Shown here: in pieces, positions 11,510 through 19,917 of the stretch | How the letters are laid out: every line of letters starts with the position of its first letter | Numbering within the stretch: position 1 is the first letter of the stretch | From: Roseateles puraquae | GTDB taxonomy: Bacteria; Pseudomonadota; Gammaproteobacteria; Burkholderiales; Burkholderiaceae_C | Direction: 5' to 3' | Length of the DNA stretch: 64,000 nucleotides | Assembly: GCF_002205845.1 (NCBI RefSeq) | Contig: NZ_NISI01000014.1 | Span: forward strand, 1-64,000 | Translations under genes and position numbers: made by a program | The notes under the pieces: model-generated | Databases searched by the model: none | What the model was told of the DNA's origin: nothing | Seen by the model: the letters and a program-made list of their open reading frames with translations, nothing else

Positions 11510-12562
11510 TCAGCAGATGCGCGGCAGCTGCTCGCCGCTGAGCCAGTCGACGACACGGCGGCCGCCGAAGCGCGTGGCCATCTGCACGAAGTGGTGCGGG
11601 TCTTCGGTCACGCTGCCGATGCGCACCGCCGCCGCGCCACGCGGGTGGGCGCGCATGGCCGCCAGCACAACCTCGGTCGCCTCGGGCGCGCAGACGGCCA
11701 CCAGCTTGCCCTCGTTGGCGACGTAGAGCGGGTCCAGGCCCAGCAGCTCGCAGGCCGCGTCGACCTGGGGCAGCACCGGGATGGCCGCCTCGTCGAGCAG
11801 CATGCCGACACCGGACTGGCGGGCGATCTCGTTCAGCGTCGTCGCCAGGCCGCCGCGCGTCGGGTCGCGCAGCACGCGCACGCCGCCCGGCGCGGCTTCC
11901 AGCATGGCCGCCACCAGGGTGTGCAGGGCCGCAGTGTCGGAGGCGATGGTGGTCTCGAACTCCAGCGACTCGCGCTTGGACAGCACCGCCACGCCGTGGT
12001 CGCCGATGGTGCCGGACAGCAGGATCACGTCGCCCGGGCGGGCGTTGGCACCACCCACGTCGACGCCCTGCGGCACGACGCCCAGGCCGGTGGTGCTGAT
12101 GAAGACGCCGTCGCCCTTGCCCTTCTCGACGACCTTGGTGTCGCCGGTGACGACCGGTACGCCGGCCTCGCGCGCGGCGGCCGCCATCGAGTCGACGATG
12201 CGCTTCAGCTCGGCCAGCGGGAAGCCCTCTTCCAGGATGAAGCTGGCCGTCAGATAGAGCGGGCGGGCGCCGCACATGGCCACGTCGTTGATCGTGCCGT
12301 GCACGCTCAGGCAGCCGACGTCGCCGCCAGGGAAGAACAACGGCGACACGACGTGGGCGTCCGTCGCCATCACGAGGCGGTGGCCGGCCGGGATGGCCAG
12401 CGCGGCGCCGTCGTTGCCCTGGCGCAGGTAGGGGTTGTCAAAGGCCTTGACGAAGACTTCCTCGATCAGCTGCGCCGCCGCACGGCCACCGGCGCCGTGG
12501 CCCATGTCGACACGGCCATGCTTGATGTCCAGCGGCCGTGTGTAGTCCTTGCGCGTCGTCAT
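11510..12562 (-). CDS. hypE: HypE, carbamoyl dehydratase for CN ligand synthesis
   Basis: The 350-residue protein of the PurM/SelD-like ATPase fold has GHGAGGRAAAQLI near the N-terminus and NDVAMCGARP in the first third. It ends in PRIC, whose terminal Cys is the residue that is carbamoylated by HypF and dehydrated to thiocyanate. The CN group then goes to the HypCD-bound iron. Start ATG 12562 overlaps the hypD stop (ATGA). Confidence 0.95.
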   Translation of the reverse strand: MTTRKDYTRPLDIKHGRVDMGHGAGGRAAAQLIEEVFVKAFDNPYLRQGNDGAALAIPAGHRLVMATDAHVVSPLFFPGGDVGCLSVHGTINDVAMCGARPLYLTASFILEEGFPLAELKRIVDSMAAAAREAGVPVVTGDTKVVEKGKGDGVFISTTGLGVVPQGVDVGGANARPGDVILLSGTIGDHGVAVLSKRESLEFETTIASDTAALHTLVAAMLEAAPGGVRVLRDPTRGGLATTLNEIARQSGVGMLLDEAAIPVLPQVDAACELLGLDPLYVANEGKLVAVCAPEATEVVLAAMRAHPRGAAAVRIGSVTEDPHHFVQMATRFGGRRVVDWLSGEQLPRIC

Positions 12563-13710
12563 GCCGCAGCCCTCTCGACGCGGACCGGAATGTCGCGGAA
12601 GCGCCCGTAGGAGTAGTGCGCCGCGCAGGCGCCTTCCGACGACACCATGCAGGAGCCGACCGGGTTCTCGGGTGTGCAGACGGTGCCGAAGATCTTGCAG
12701 TCGGTCGGCTTCTTCACGCCGCGCAGGATGGCGCCGCACTCGCAGGCCTTGTTGTCGGCCACCGAGCGGTAGCCCAGTTCGAAGCGACGTTCGGCGTCGA
12801 AGGCCGCGTAGGCGGGCCGGATCTTCAGCGCGCTGTAGGGCACCTCGCCCAGGCCCCGCCACTCGAAGCTGGTGCGCAGCTCGAACATCTCGGACACCAA
12901 CGTCTGCGCGGTGAGGTTGCCCTCCGGCGTGACGGCGCGGGTGAACTCGTTCTCCACCTCGGCCCGCCCTTCGTTGACCTGGCGCACCAGCATCAGCACG
13001 GCCTGCATCACGTCCAGCGGCTCGAAGCCGGCGATGACGACCGGCTTGCGGTATTCCTCGGCGAAGTGGTCGTAGGGCGCCGAGCCGATGACGATGCTGA
13101 CGTGGGCGGGGCCGACGAAGCCGTCGAGGGGCACGGTGCCGTACTGGCGCACCTCGGGGCTTTCGAGGATGTGGGTGATGGCCGAGGGCGTCAGCACATG
13201 GCAGCACAGCACGCTGAAGTTGGCCAGGCCCTCGCGTTCGGCCGTGCGGATGGCCAGCGCCGTCGGCGGCGTCGTCGTCTCGAAGCCGATGGCGAAGAAC
13301 ACGACCTCGCGCTGCGGGTTCTGGCGTGCGATCTGCAGCGCGTCCGCCGCCGAATAGACCATGCGGATGTCGCCGCCGCGCGCCTTGGCCTTGACCAGCG
13401 ACAGGCCGTCGGACGCCGGCACGCGCATGGTGTCGCCATAGGTGCAGACGATGGCGTCGCGTTCCAGCGCCAGCTGGATAGCGAGGTCGATGCGGCCGAT
13501 GGGCAGCACGCAGACCGGGCAGCCCGGGCCGTGCACCATGCGCACATTGGGCGGCAGCAGCTCGGCCACGCCGTAGCGCGAGATGGCGTGCGTGTGGCCG
13601 CCGCAGAACTCCATGAAGCTGTACTGCCGGCCCGGCAGCGCTTCGGCGCGCAGGCGCTCGGCAATCTTGCGGGCGATGTCGCCGTCGCGGAACTCGTCGA
13701 TGTACTTCAT
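12559..13710 (-). CDS. hypD: HypD, iron-site assembly scaffold
   Basis: The 383-residue protein shows all HypD signatures: FCGGHTH around C36, HGPGCPVC (C64, C67), GFETTTPPTA, and the C-terminal cysteine set for the [4Fe-4S] cluster (CECG, DCKIFGTVC, GSC). HypC and HypD hold the Fe(CN)2CO unit during assembly before transfer to the large subunit. The gene starts one base after the hypC stop and overlaps hypE, so it is translationally coupled. Confidence 0.95.
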   Translation of the reverse strand: MKYIDEFRDGDIARKIAERLRAEALPGRQYSFMEFCGGHTHAISRYGVAELLPPNVRMVHGPGCPVCVLPIGRIDLAIQLALERDAIVCTYGDTMRVPASDGLSLVKAKARGGDIRMVYSAADALQIARQNPQREVVFFAIGFETTTPPTALAIRTAEREGLANFSVLCCHVLTPSAITHILESPEVRQYGTVPLDGFVGPAHVSIVIGSAPYDHFAEEYRKPVVIAGFEPLDVMQAVLMLVRQVNEGRAEVENEFTRAVTPEGNLTAQTLVSEMFELRTSFEWRGLGEVPYSALKIRPAYAAFDAERRFELGYRSVADNKACECGAILRGVKKPTDCKIFGTVCTPENPVGSCMVSSEGACAAHYSYGRFRDIPVRVERAAA

Positions 13711-13711
13711 G

Positions 13712-13939
13712 TCAGCTCGCTTCCTGCGCCGTCAGCTCGCCGAACATGCGCAAGGTGCGCTCGGCTTCCTCGGGGTCGATCAGGCCGATGGCGTGGCCGA
13801 CATGGACGATGACGTAGTCACCAACGGCGGCCTCGGGCACGAGGGCAATGGAAATTTCCTTGCGGATGCCGCCCAGGTCCACCAGGGCCTGCGCGCCGGG
13901 GCGGATCTCGATCAATCGGGTGGGAATGGCTAGGCACAT
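13712..13939 (-). CDS. hypC: HypC, hydrogenase maturation chaperone
   Basis: The 75-residue protein starts MCLAIP, with the essential Cys2, followed by the HypC/HupF beta-barrel (VGDYVIVHVGHAIGLID). HypC partners HypD and carries the iron site to apo-large subunits. It may serve the HoxC pre-protein mainly, since a second family member (hoxL) is dedicated to the membrane-bound enzyme. The start overlaps the 3' end of hypF by ten bases. Confidence 0.93.
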   Translation of the reverse strand: MCLAIPTRLIEIRPGAQALVDLGGIRKEISIALVPEAAVGDYVIVHVGHAIGLIDPEEAERTLRMFGELTAQEAS

Positions 13940-15048
13940 GCGGCGGCCTCGGGTGAGATGACGAGTTGGTGGGCGGCGACCCAGGCCTGGCCCAGCGCCA
14001 GGCCGGCATCGCCGCAGTTGGTGGAGCGAGTGCCGAGCACGCGCAGGCCGTGCGACACCAGGCGGCGCACGACATGCTCGGTCAGCACCGCGTTGAAAAA
14101 GCAGCCGCCGCCAAGGCAGACGGTGCGCGTGCCGGTTTCGCGGGCGGCAGCGGCAGCCCAGTCGGCCAGGGCCTGGGCGAGCGACACGTGGAACCATGCA
14201 GCGTGCGCTGCGGCTTCGGCGGGCTCGGGGCTGTCGAGCAGGCGGGCCAGCAGCGGGCGCAGGTCGAGGCGCTGCAAAGCCTGCGAGTCGATCAGATCGG
14301 TACGTGGCTGCACGGTGGCCTGGGCCAGGTGCCGGGCGGCGAGCTTTTCCAGCGCGATGGCCGCCTCGGCCTCGTGAGCCTGGCGCACGCTCAGGCCCAG
14401 CGCGCCGGCGGCGGCGTCGAACCAGCGGCCGGTGCTGCTGGTGACGGGGCAGTTCAGGTTCGCCGCCAGCATGCGCTGCACACCCTTGGCGGCAGGCACC
14501 CCCACCACCGGGCCGAAGCGGCCCTCGATCTCGCCGCCACGGCCCAGCGCATGCAGCACCGCCGCGGCCATGCGCCAAGGCTCGCGGGCCGCCACGTCGC
14601 CGCCGGGCAGCTGCAGCGGCCACAGCCCGCCGAGGCGGCGCCATTCGCCGGGCGCCACCCACAGCAGCTCGCCACCCCAGGCCGTGCCATCGGTGCCCAG
14701 GCCCACGCCATCCAGCGCCAGGCCGACGACGGGCTCGTCCACGCCGTGGTCGGCCATCACCACGCCGATGTGGGCGTGGTGGTGCTGCACGGCCACGGCC
14801 GGCACACCCCACTCGGCAGCCAGTTCCAGCGCGAGACGGGTGCTGAAGAAGTCCGGGTGCAGGTCGTGCGCCACGGCCGCGACCAGCTCTGGCGATTGCG
14901 CGAAGAGCTGGCGCACCGACGCCTCCAGCGCGCGGCAGGCCTCCGGGTCGCCCAGGTCGCCGTGCACGGCCGACCACTGCGCCCGGCCGTCGGCCCGCAG
15001 GCAGGCGGCGTTCTTCAGCCAGGCGCCGAAGGCGAGCACGGCTGGCAT
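13930..15048 (-). CDS. hypF: short-form HypF, carbamoyltransferase C-terminal domain only
   Basis: The 372-residue protein corresponds to the Kae1/HSP70-like C-terminal half of HypF. It shows AFGAWLKNAACL at the start, the metal-binding QHHHAHIG at about 123-130, LALDGVGLGTDGTAWGGELL, GGCFFNAVL and NCGDAGLALGQAW. The acylphosphatase, zinc-finger and YrdC domains that activate carbamoyl phosphate in full HypF (about 750 residues) are missing. There is no sign of a frameshift: hypB stops directly before the ATG. R. eutropha HypF1 has the same short form. Either it works with another supply of activated carbamoyl or a full HypF is encoded elsewhere. Confidence 0.88.
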   Translation of the reverse strand: MPAVLAFGAWLKNAACLRADGRAQWSAVHGDLGDPEACRALEASVRQLFAQSPELVAAVAHDLHPDFFSTRLALELAAEWGVPAVAVQHHHAHIGVVMADHGVDEPVVGLALDGVGLGTDGTAWGGELLWVAPGEWRRLGGLWPLQLPGGDVAAREPWRMAAAVLHALGRGGEIEGRFGPVVGVPAAKGVQRMLAANLNCPVTSSTGRWFDAAAGALGLSVRQAHEAEAAIALEKLAARHLAQATVQPRTDLIDSQALQRLDLRPLLARLLDSPEPAEAAAHAAWFHVSLAQALADWAAAAARETGTRTVCLGGGCFFNAVLTEHVVRRLVSHGLRVLGTRSTNCGDAGLALGQAWVAAHQLVISPEAAACA

Positions 15049-15984
15049 TCAGCGCTCCAGTGCGGCGCGGGCCTGGGCCAGCTCGGCTTCGAGCGCCGCC
15101 ACGCGGGCGCGCAGCGCGGCCTGGCTGTCGTCCTCGGGCGCCGTCCATTCCAGCAGCCAGTCCAGCCAGGCGTCCATGCCCTCCCCGGTCGTCGCCGACA
15201 GCTGCAGCACCTGCAGCGTCGGGTTCACGCGCCGCGCCATCTCGATGCAGCGCTGCACGTCGAAGCGCAGATGCGGCAGCAGGTCCACCTTGTTGAGCAC
15301 CATCAGCTCGGCGGCGGCGAACATGTCGGGGTACTTCAGCGGCTTGTCCTCGCCCTCGGTCACCGACAGCACGACGACCTTGGCCGCCTCGCCCAGGTCC
15401 CACAGCGCCGGGCAGACGAGGTTGCCGACGTTCTCGATGAAGAGCAGGCTGGCCCGCTCGTCGTGGTGATGGTGGTGATCGTGGCTGTGCAGCTGGCCGA
15501 AGGCCTCGGCCACCATCGGCGCGTCCAGGTGGCAGCCCTTGCCGGTGTTGACCTGGATGGCCGGCGCGCCGGTGGCACGGATGCGGTCGGCGTCGAAGCT
15601 GGTCTGCTGGTCGCCCTCGATGACGGCCACGTCCACGCCCGGCGCGCGGGCTTTCAGCGCCTCGATGGTGGCGCACAACAGCGTCGTCTTGCCCGAGCCG
15701 GGGCTGGACAGCAGGTTGAGCGCCGTCACGCCATGGGCCTCGAAGTGATGGCGGTTCTGCCGCGCGATGCGACGGTTCTCGCCGAGGATGTCGGCCTCCA
15801 GCTTGACCGTGCGTGCCTGGCTCATGCCGGGCACCGACACGCGGGCCGCACCGGCGCCGAAGTGAAGGTCGCCATGGGTCGGGTCCACGTGAACATGGCC
15901 GTGGTCGTGCGCATGCCCGTGGGCATGTTCATGAGTCTTGGTCGTCGCCTCGCCACTGTCGGCGCATCCGCACACCACACACAT
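15049..15984 (-). CDS. hypB: HypB, GTPase for nickel insertion
   Basis: I start it at ATG 15984, which follows GAGGAG and gives the family N-terminus MCVVCGC with the high-affinity Ni site. An ATG 18 bases upstream would place that ribosome-binding site inside the gene. The 311-residue protein has a His-rich N-terminal stretch (ten or so His in [15 protein letters not shown]), the P-loop SSPGSGKTT, and the GTPase motif NKVD. It has an unusual second His run ([11 protein letters not shown]) inside the GTPase domain and a charged, probably coiled C-terminal tail. HypB works with HypA to deliver Ni after the iron site is installed. Confidence 0.93.
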   Translation of the reverse strand: MCVVCGCADSGEATTKTHEHAHGHAHDHGHVHVDPTHGDLHFGAGAARVSVPGMSQARTVKLEADILGENRRIARQNRHHFEAHGVTALNLLSSPGSGKTTLLCATIEALKARAPGVDVAVIEGDQQTSFDADRIRATGAPAIQVNTGKGCHLDAPMVAEAFGQLHSHDHHHHHDERASLLFIENVGNLVCPALWDLGEAAKVVVLSVTEGEDKPLKYPDMFAAAELMVLNKVDLLPHLRFDVQRCIEMARRVNPTLQVLQLSATTGEGMDAWLDWLLEWTAPEDDSQAALRARVAALEAELAQARAALER

Positions 15985-15994
15985 CGTCGTCTCC

Positions 15995-16339
15995 TCAGTC
16001 ATCTACAAGCAGGTCCACCACGCGCAGCTCGGTCCCGCCGGTGGGCTGCAGCTGGTGGCTTGAACATTGGGGGCAGGGGTCGCCGCGACGCGCCAGCGGC
16101 ACGGTGGCAGCGCAGGGCAGGCACCAGGCCTGGCCCTCGGGCTCGTCGATGGCGATGCTGGCGCCCTGCAGCACCGTACCCGGGGCGATGGCCTCCAGCG
16201 CAAAACGCAGCGCGCGCACCTCCACGCCAGCCAGGCGGCCGGCCTCCAGGTGCAGCGCCGACACGCGGCGGAAGCCCTCGCGTCGCGCGGCGTCTTCCAC
16301 CAGTTTCAGGATGCCGCCGGCCAGGCTGGCTTCATGCAT
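15995..16339 (-). CDS. hypA: HypA, nickel metallochaperone
   Basis: The 114-residue protein starts MHE; His2 is the Ni ligand in HypA. A zinc-ribbon with two CxxC pairs follows (CLPC and CPQC, about residues 73-93). It hands Ni to the hydrogenase large subunit together with HypB. The 5' end overlaps the hoxV gene by eight bases and the stop lies ten bases before the hypB ATG. Confidence 0.93.
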   Translation of the reverse strand: MHEASLAGGILKLVEDAARREGFRRVSALHLEAGRLAGVEVRALRFALEAIAPGTVLQGASIAIDEPEGQAWCLPCAATVPLARRGDPCPQCSSHQLQPTGGTELRVVDLLVDD

Positions 16340-17447
16340 GGGCGCCCTCCTCCTGCAAGGCCTGCGTCTCCACCTCGAAGCGCACGCAGGGATCGTAAGC
16401 GGCCATCAGCGCGGCAATGCGGCGCTGCGCGAACGCGCCATGCGCGGGGCGCAGGCCCTCCAGCGCAGCGGCCACGGCGCCCTCGGCGTGGAAGTTCCAC
16501 TCCGTTGGCGCGAGCACGCGGTAGGCGGCCACGCGACCGTCACCGTCCAGGCAGGCATGGTGCACGAGCAGGCCGCGCGCCATCTCCACCCAGGCCAGGC
16601 CTTCGCACGGCGCGATCTGCAGCGCACCGAAGGCCAGCCAGCCACTGCCGCTGCGGCCGGGCTCGTCGGGCTGGCTCAGCCGCACCAGCTCGGCCACGCG
16701 GGCGCCCAGGCGCTGCCAGGGCGTGGTGGGCATGGGGCGGGCGGCGTCGTGCAGGCGGGTCCAGCTGCCGGTCTCGGCGCAGTCGTCATGCCAGCGGGGC
16801 TGGCGGGTGTAGCCAGGGTTCTCGCGCAGACAGGCGGCCAGCTGGCGAAGCGACACCGTACCGGCGTGCACATGCAGCGGCTCCGCGGCGGCTACGGGCC
16901 AGTCGGCTGCCGAGCGGGCGCTGCGCACCAGGGCCGGCAGCCAGCCATGGCCGGTGGCGCTCCAGTCGGCCCACCAGTCGGGCCGGGCCTCCCAGCAGCG
17001 AAGCCAGTCTGCCGCCGGCATGCCCAGCAGATGGCGTTGCAGCCAGAGCCGGGTGTCCCGGGAATCGGCCTCGCGCGACCGCAGGACCGGGCAGCAGCGC
17101 AGCGACAGGGCCGCGTCCTTGGCCGCAGCGGGCGACAGCGCGCCGGGCCAGTCCAACCCGATGCGCCGCGCGTGCTCGCACAGCGTCTCCAACTGCAGCG
17201 CACGGGCCGCACCAGCGTCAGCGTCCACCGCGCCCTGCTCGGCGGCGCGCAGTGCCATCTGCGAGCACAGGCGGTGGGCGTGGCCGCACAGGCTGTAGAG
17301 GCTGGCCAGCAGGCCCGGCACCTCCGCAGCCAGCTTGCCGCGCGCCAGCGTGCCCGCCCAGTCGGGCCTGTTGTTGAGCACGCTGCCCGGCCGAGCCTGG
17401 CCCGGACGCAGGCGCACCACGCCGGCCAGGGTGTCGAGACTCGTCAT
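16332..17447 (-). CDS. hoxV: HoxV/HupK, large-subunit-like assembly scaffold
   Basis: The 371-residue protein resembles a degenerate hydrogenase large subunit. It keeps the C-terminal APTEWNFHAEG and YDPC stretches but has YSLCGHAHRLCS in place of the first Ni-binding motif and no second C-terminal CxxC. HoxV/HupK is known as an intermediate scaffold for the Fe(CN)2CO unit on the way to HoxG, used in aerobes. Its ATG overlaps the hoxT stop by four bases and its end overlaps hypA. Confidence 0.87.
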   Translation of the reverse strand: MTSLDTLAGVVRLRPGQARPGSVLNNRPDWAGTLARGKLAAEVPGLLASLYSLCGHAHRLCSQMALRAAEQGAVDADAGAARALQLETLCEHARRIGLDWPGALSPAAAKDAALSLRCCPVLRSREADSRDTRLWLQRHLLGMPAADWLRCWEARPDWWADWSATGHGWLPALVRSARSAADWPVAAAEPLHVHAGTVSLRQLAACLRENPGYTRQPRWHDDCAETGSWTRLHDAARPMPTTPWQRLGARVAELVRLSQPDEPGRSGSGWLAFGALQIAPCEGLAWVEMARGLLVHHACLDGDGRVAAYRVLAPTEWNFHAEGAVAAALEGLRPAHGAFAQRRIAALMAAYDPCVRFEVETQALQEEGAHA

Positions 17448-17923
17448 GCGCTGGCCTTCACGGCCGAGCGACCGAACAGGAAGCCGCGCCGCGCGCTGGA
17501 CGCCTGCGGCGCGGCAGGCCGCAGCTCAGCCAGCACCGCCCAGGCGGTGGCGCGCGCCTGCGCCTGGTCGGGGAACTCGAACATCGGCGAGGCCAGCGAG
17601 CAGGCCTCGTAGGCCCCCAGGCCGGGCTCGTGCGCGCCGATGAATTCGAAGCTCGTGCCCCCCACGTCCCGTGCCCTCGCCTGCCCGACGCGATCCGCGC
17701 CGGCCTCGGGCTGCAGCGGCAGCCAGACGAGGTTCATGAACCATGGCGTGACGAGCACGCCCACGGCGGCGGGCGGCTCGCCGGCCTCCACGGGCACCGG
17801 CTGGAAGCCCACGGCCTCGACCGCCAGCGCCGCGTTCAGCACCGGCACGCCCGCCATGCGCGTGGCCTGCACGTGGCGGAACAGCGCCTCCAGCGCCTGC
17901 ACGCGTGCCGTCAGCTCATTCAT
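17444..17923 (-). CDS. hoxT: HoxT/HupJ, HybE-family assembly chaperone
   Basis: The 159-residue protein belongs to the HupJ/HybE family (VGVLVTPWFMNLVWLPL and SFEFIGAHEPGLGAYEACSLASPMFEF are the recognisable blocks). Members help assemble the membrane-bound hydrogenase, and in R. eutropha HoxT supports maturation under high oxygen. ATG 17923 overlaps the hoxR stop (ATGA). Confidence 0.85.
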   Translation of the reverse strand: MNELTARVQALEALFRHVQATRMAGVPVLNAALAVEAVGFQPVPVEAGEPPAAVGVLVTPWFMNLVWLPLQPEAGADRVGQARARDVGGTSFEFIGAHEPGLGAYEACSLASPMFEFPDQAQARATAWAVLAELRPAAPQASSARRGFLFGRSAVKASA

Positions 17924-18132
17924 GCCGCCAGCACCATGAACTGCTCGGCATCGCCGTCGCACTGCGGGCAGCGCCAGTGCGGCGGCAGGTCGGTGAAGGC
18001 CGTGCCGGGCGCCACCTGCCAGACCTCGTCGCCCAGCGCCGGGTCGTACACCCACCAGCAGATCTTGCACTCCAGCCGCGCCGCAGCCGGCAGCCGCGCT
18101 GCGTCGCCGAGGTAGCTGCCCTCGAACGTCAT
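17920..18132 (-). CDS. hoxR: HoxR/HupI rubredoxin
   Basis: The 70-residue protein has two metal-binding knuckles, CKIC (C22, C25) and CPQC (C55, C58), with WVYDPALGD between them, which defines a rubredoxin with one Fe(Cys)4 site. In hydrogenase operons HoxR/HupI is needed for correct maturation of the small subunit's special proximal cluster in air. The N-terminal extension of about 20 residues before the first knuckle is typical of this subgroup. Confidence 0.92.
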   Translation of the reverse strand: MTFEGSYLGDAARLPAAARLECKICWWVYDPALGDEVWQVAPGTAFTDLPPHWRCPQCDGDAEQFMVLAA

Positions 18133-18214
18133 GACAGCCCCTCGCCCGCCGCGAACGGCGGTCGGTCCCCCGAGGGGACGCGTGCCGGCTTGGGAGCGGC
18201 CCGGCGCTCGGCAC

Positions 18215-19081
18215 TCATGCCTGCTCCACCCACGCCAGCACTTCCTTCAGGCGCTCCAGCGAATCCTCCAGGTCCTCGGCGGCGGCTTGAGCCACCTCGG
18301 GCAGCTCGCTGATCTCGACCGAGTTCAGGATCACGACGTCCTGCGAGTTGTAGTAGACGACCCGCCAGGTGTTGGGCCGGTGCGTGTTCGTGATGCGGCA
18401 GTTGCCGTAGCCGCGCGACAGGATGAGGACGCGACCGGTGCCCAAGTGATGGTCAAGGAAGCCAATGTCCTCGACCGACATGGGCAGCAGCGTGAGGTTC
18501 ACGACATGCGCCGGCTGGCCCGGGCGCCACAGGCGCCACTGGTCCTCGATCTCGGCGAGCAGCGCCGGCGCGTTCTGCACATTGGGCGGCAGCCCGCCCT
18601 GCCAGCGCGGCACGACAGGGTCGACATCCTGGCGGGCCGCAAGCTTGAGCACCTCGGGGATGTGGCCCAGCTCGATAATGTCGGACACCACGCGGCCCTG
18701 GGCCGTGGTCACGACGCGCCAGACGCCGGCGAACACGGCCTCCTGCACCTGCACGCCGAGTGCGGCATCGCCAGCCGCGTGCACCACGGCGCTGACCTCG
18801 CCTTCGCCCAGCACCTGGTTCACGAGGGCCAGATCGTCGGCGTCCAGCCCGGCCAGGTCCACATGGCGGTTGCCACCGCCGCGGCAGACGACCTCGAGCT
18901 GGGCCAGCGCATCACGCAAGGCGGCGTGGGCGCGGTGCCGGCCGGCCAACTGCTCGGGTTCCGGCAGCAACGGCGCGCGGAAGGTTTCCATGCCCTGGGG
19001 CATGGGCATGTAGTCCAGCACCTCGTCCTCGACCTGGCTGCCGGGGCCGATGCTGCGCACGGGGATGGGGAAGTCTTTCAT
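18215..19081 (-). CDS. hoxQ: HoxQ/HupH, HyaF-family small-subunit chaperone
   Basis: The 288-residue protein of the HupH/HyaF family starts MKDFPIPVRSIGPGSQ and contains NVQNAPALLAEI and DHHLGTGRVLILSRGYGNCRITNT. With HoxO it is thought to hold the HoxK precursor until its clusters are in place and to prevent early Tat export. It lies 20 bases after hoxO; 82 bases then separate it from hoxR. Confidence 0.9.
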   Translation of the reverse strand: MKDFPIPVRSIGPGSQVEDEVLDYMPMPQGMETFRAPLLPEPEQLAGRHRAHAALRDALAQLEVVCRGGGNRHVDLAGLDADDLALVNQVLGEGEVSAVVHAAGDAALGVQVQEAVFAGVWRVVTTAQGRVVSDIIELGHIPEVLKLAARQDVDPVVPRWQGGLPPNVQNAPALLAEIEDQWRLWRPGQPAHVVNLTLLPMSVEDIGFLDHHLGTGRVLILSRGYGNCRITNTHRPNTWRVVYYNSQDVVILNSVEISELPEVAQAAAEDLEDSLERLKEVLAWVEQA

Positions 19082-19100
19082 GGGGTGTGTGGTGTGAAGG

Positions 19101-19589
19101 TCAGTGGCAGCTGCTGTCGTTGGCGGCAGCGCTGACGAGGGGGATGCCGATGGTGGGCGCCCGCGAGACGGGGGCGGCAAGAGCCTCCTCGGTCAGGCGC
19201 AGGAAGTCCTCCCAGTCGTGCATGCCCGACAGCGTGGTGACGTACTGGCCGTCACGCAGGAAGAGCAGCGTGGGCCAGCGCTGCGAGCCGAAGCGGCGGG
19301 CCAGCGCCTCTTCCTGATGGCGCTGCACGACGCCGATCTGGAAGCGGCCGGGCAGGCAGCGTTGCAGCTCGGGCAGCACGACGGCCACGTCCTGGCCTTC
19401 GGGGAAGCGCACCGCATCGCCCGCGAACAGCACGACGCGGTCGCCGCCCTGGGCGGCCCAGGCGTCGATGCTGTCGCCGTCCACCCAGGTGGCGCCGCAG
19501 GACTCGGCCAGGCGGGTGACCAGGGGCGAGGTGTCGGGGCGGGATTGCGGCGCCTGCACGGGCAGGCTCAGCAAGGATTCGGTGCTCAT
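19101..19589 (-). CDS. hoxO: HoxO/HupG, HyaE-family thioredoxin-like chaperone
   Basis: The 162-residue protein has a thioredoxin fold (VVLFAGDAVRFPEGQDVAVVLPEL, FGSQRWPTLLFLRDGQYV) without the CxxC active site, as in HyaE/HupG/HoxO. The family binds the Tat signal region of the hydrogenase small subunit. The ATG overlaps the hoxL stop by four bases, which couples the two genes. Confidence 0.88.
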   Translation of the reverse strand: MSTESLLSLPVQAPQSRPDTSPLVTRLAESCGATWVDGDSIDAWAAQGGDRVVLFAGDAVRFPEGQDVAVVLPELQRCLPGRFQIGVVQRHQEEALARRFGSQRWPTLLFLRDGQYVTTLSGMHDWEDFLRLTEEALAAPVSRAPTIGIPLVSAAANDSSCH

Positions 19590-19915
19590 GTCGTCGTCTC
19601 CATCGTGGGGTTGTTGGCGCCGGTCAGGGCCAGCAGTTCGTGGGCGCTGAGTTGCGAGGGCAGCGCGAAGGCGGCGTCGGCCCCGCCGCCCTCGCCCGCC
19701 TGCACGGCGGCCAGCAGGTCCAGCGTGGCGTTGACCTCGGCGGCGCGCTTGGCGGTGATGCGTTCCTGGGCGCTGTCCAGGAACACCAGCAGCCAGTCGC
19801 CCGGCGCCGGCTCACCGACGAGGGCCGTGCGCACGCGGCGGCGCTCGCCGCGGCCCAGGCAGACCGCGTGGCCCGGCTCCAGCTCGAACACCTGCATGGG
19901 AATGCCGATGCACAT
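19586..19915 (-). CDS. hoxL: HoxL/HupF, HypC-family chaperone dedicated to the large subunit
   Basis: The 109-residue protein starts MCIGIPMQVFELE with the essential Cys2 of the HypC family, but is longer than HypC through a C-terminal helical extension. HupF/HoxL protects and delivers the iron unit to the large subunit under oxygen. It begins two bases after the hoxM stop. Confidence 0.9.
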   Translation of the reverse strand: MCIGIPMQVFELEPGHAVCLGRGERRRVRTALVGEPAPGDWLLVFLDSAQERITAKRAAEVNATLDLLAAVQAGEGGGADAAFALPSQLSAHELLALTGANNPTMETTT

Positions 19916-19917
19916 GG

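Noticed and set aside
13966-16398. Long plus-strand reading frame opposite the hyp genes
   Set aside because: It mirrors well-conserved hypF/hypB/hypA genes and its translation is Ala/Arg/Gly/His-rich without motifs; a GC-rich shadow frame.
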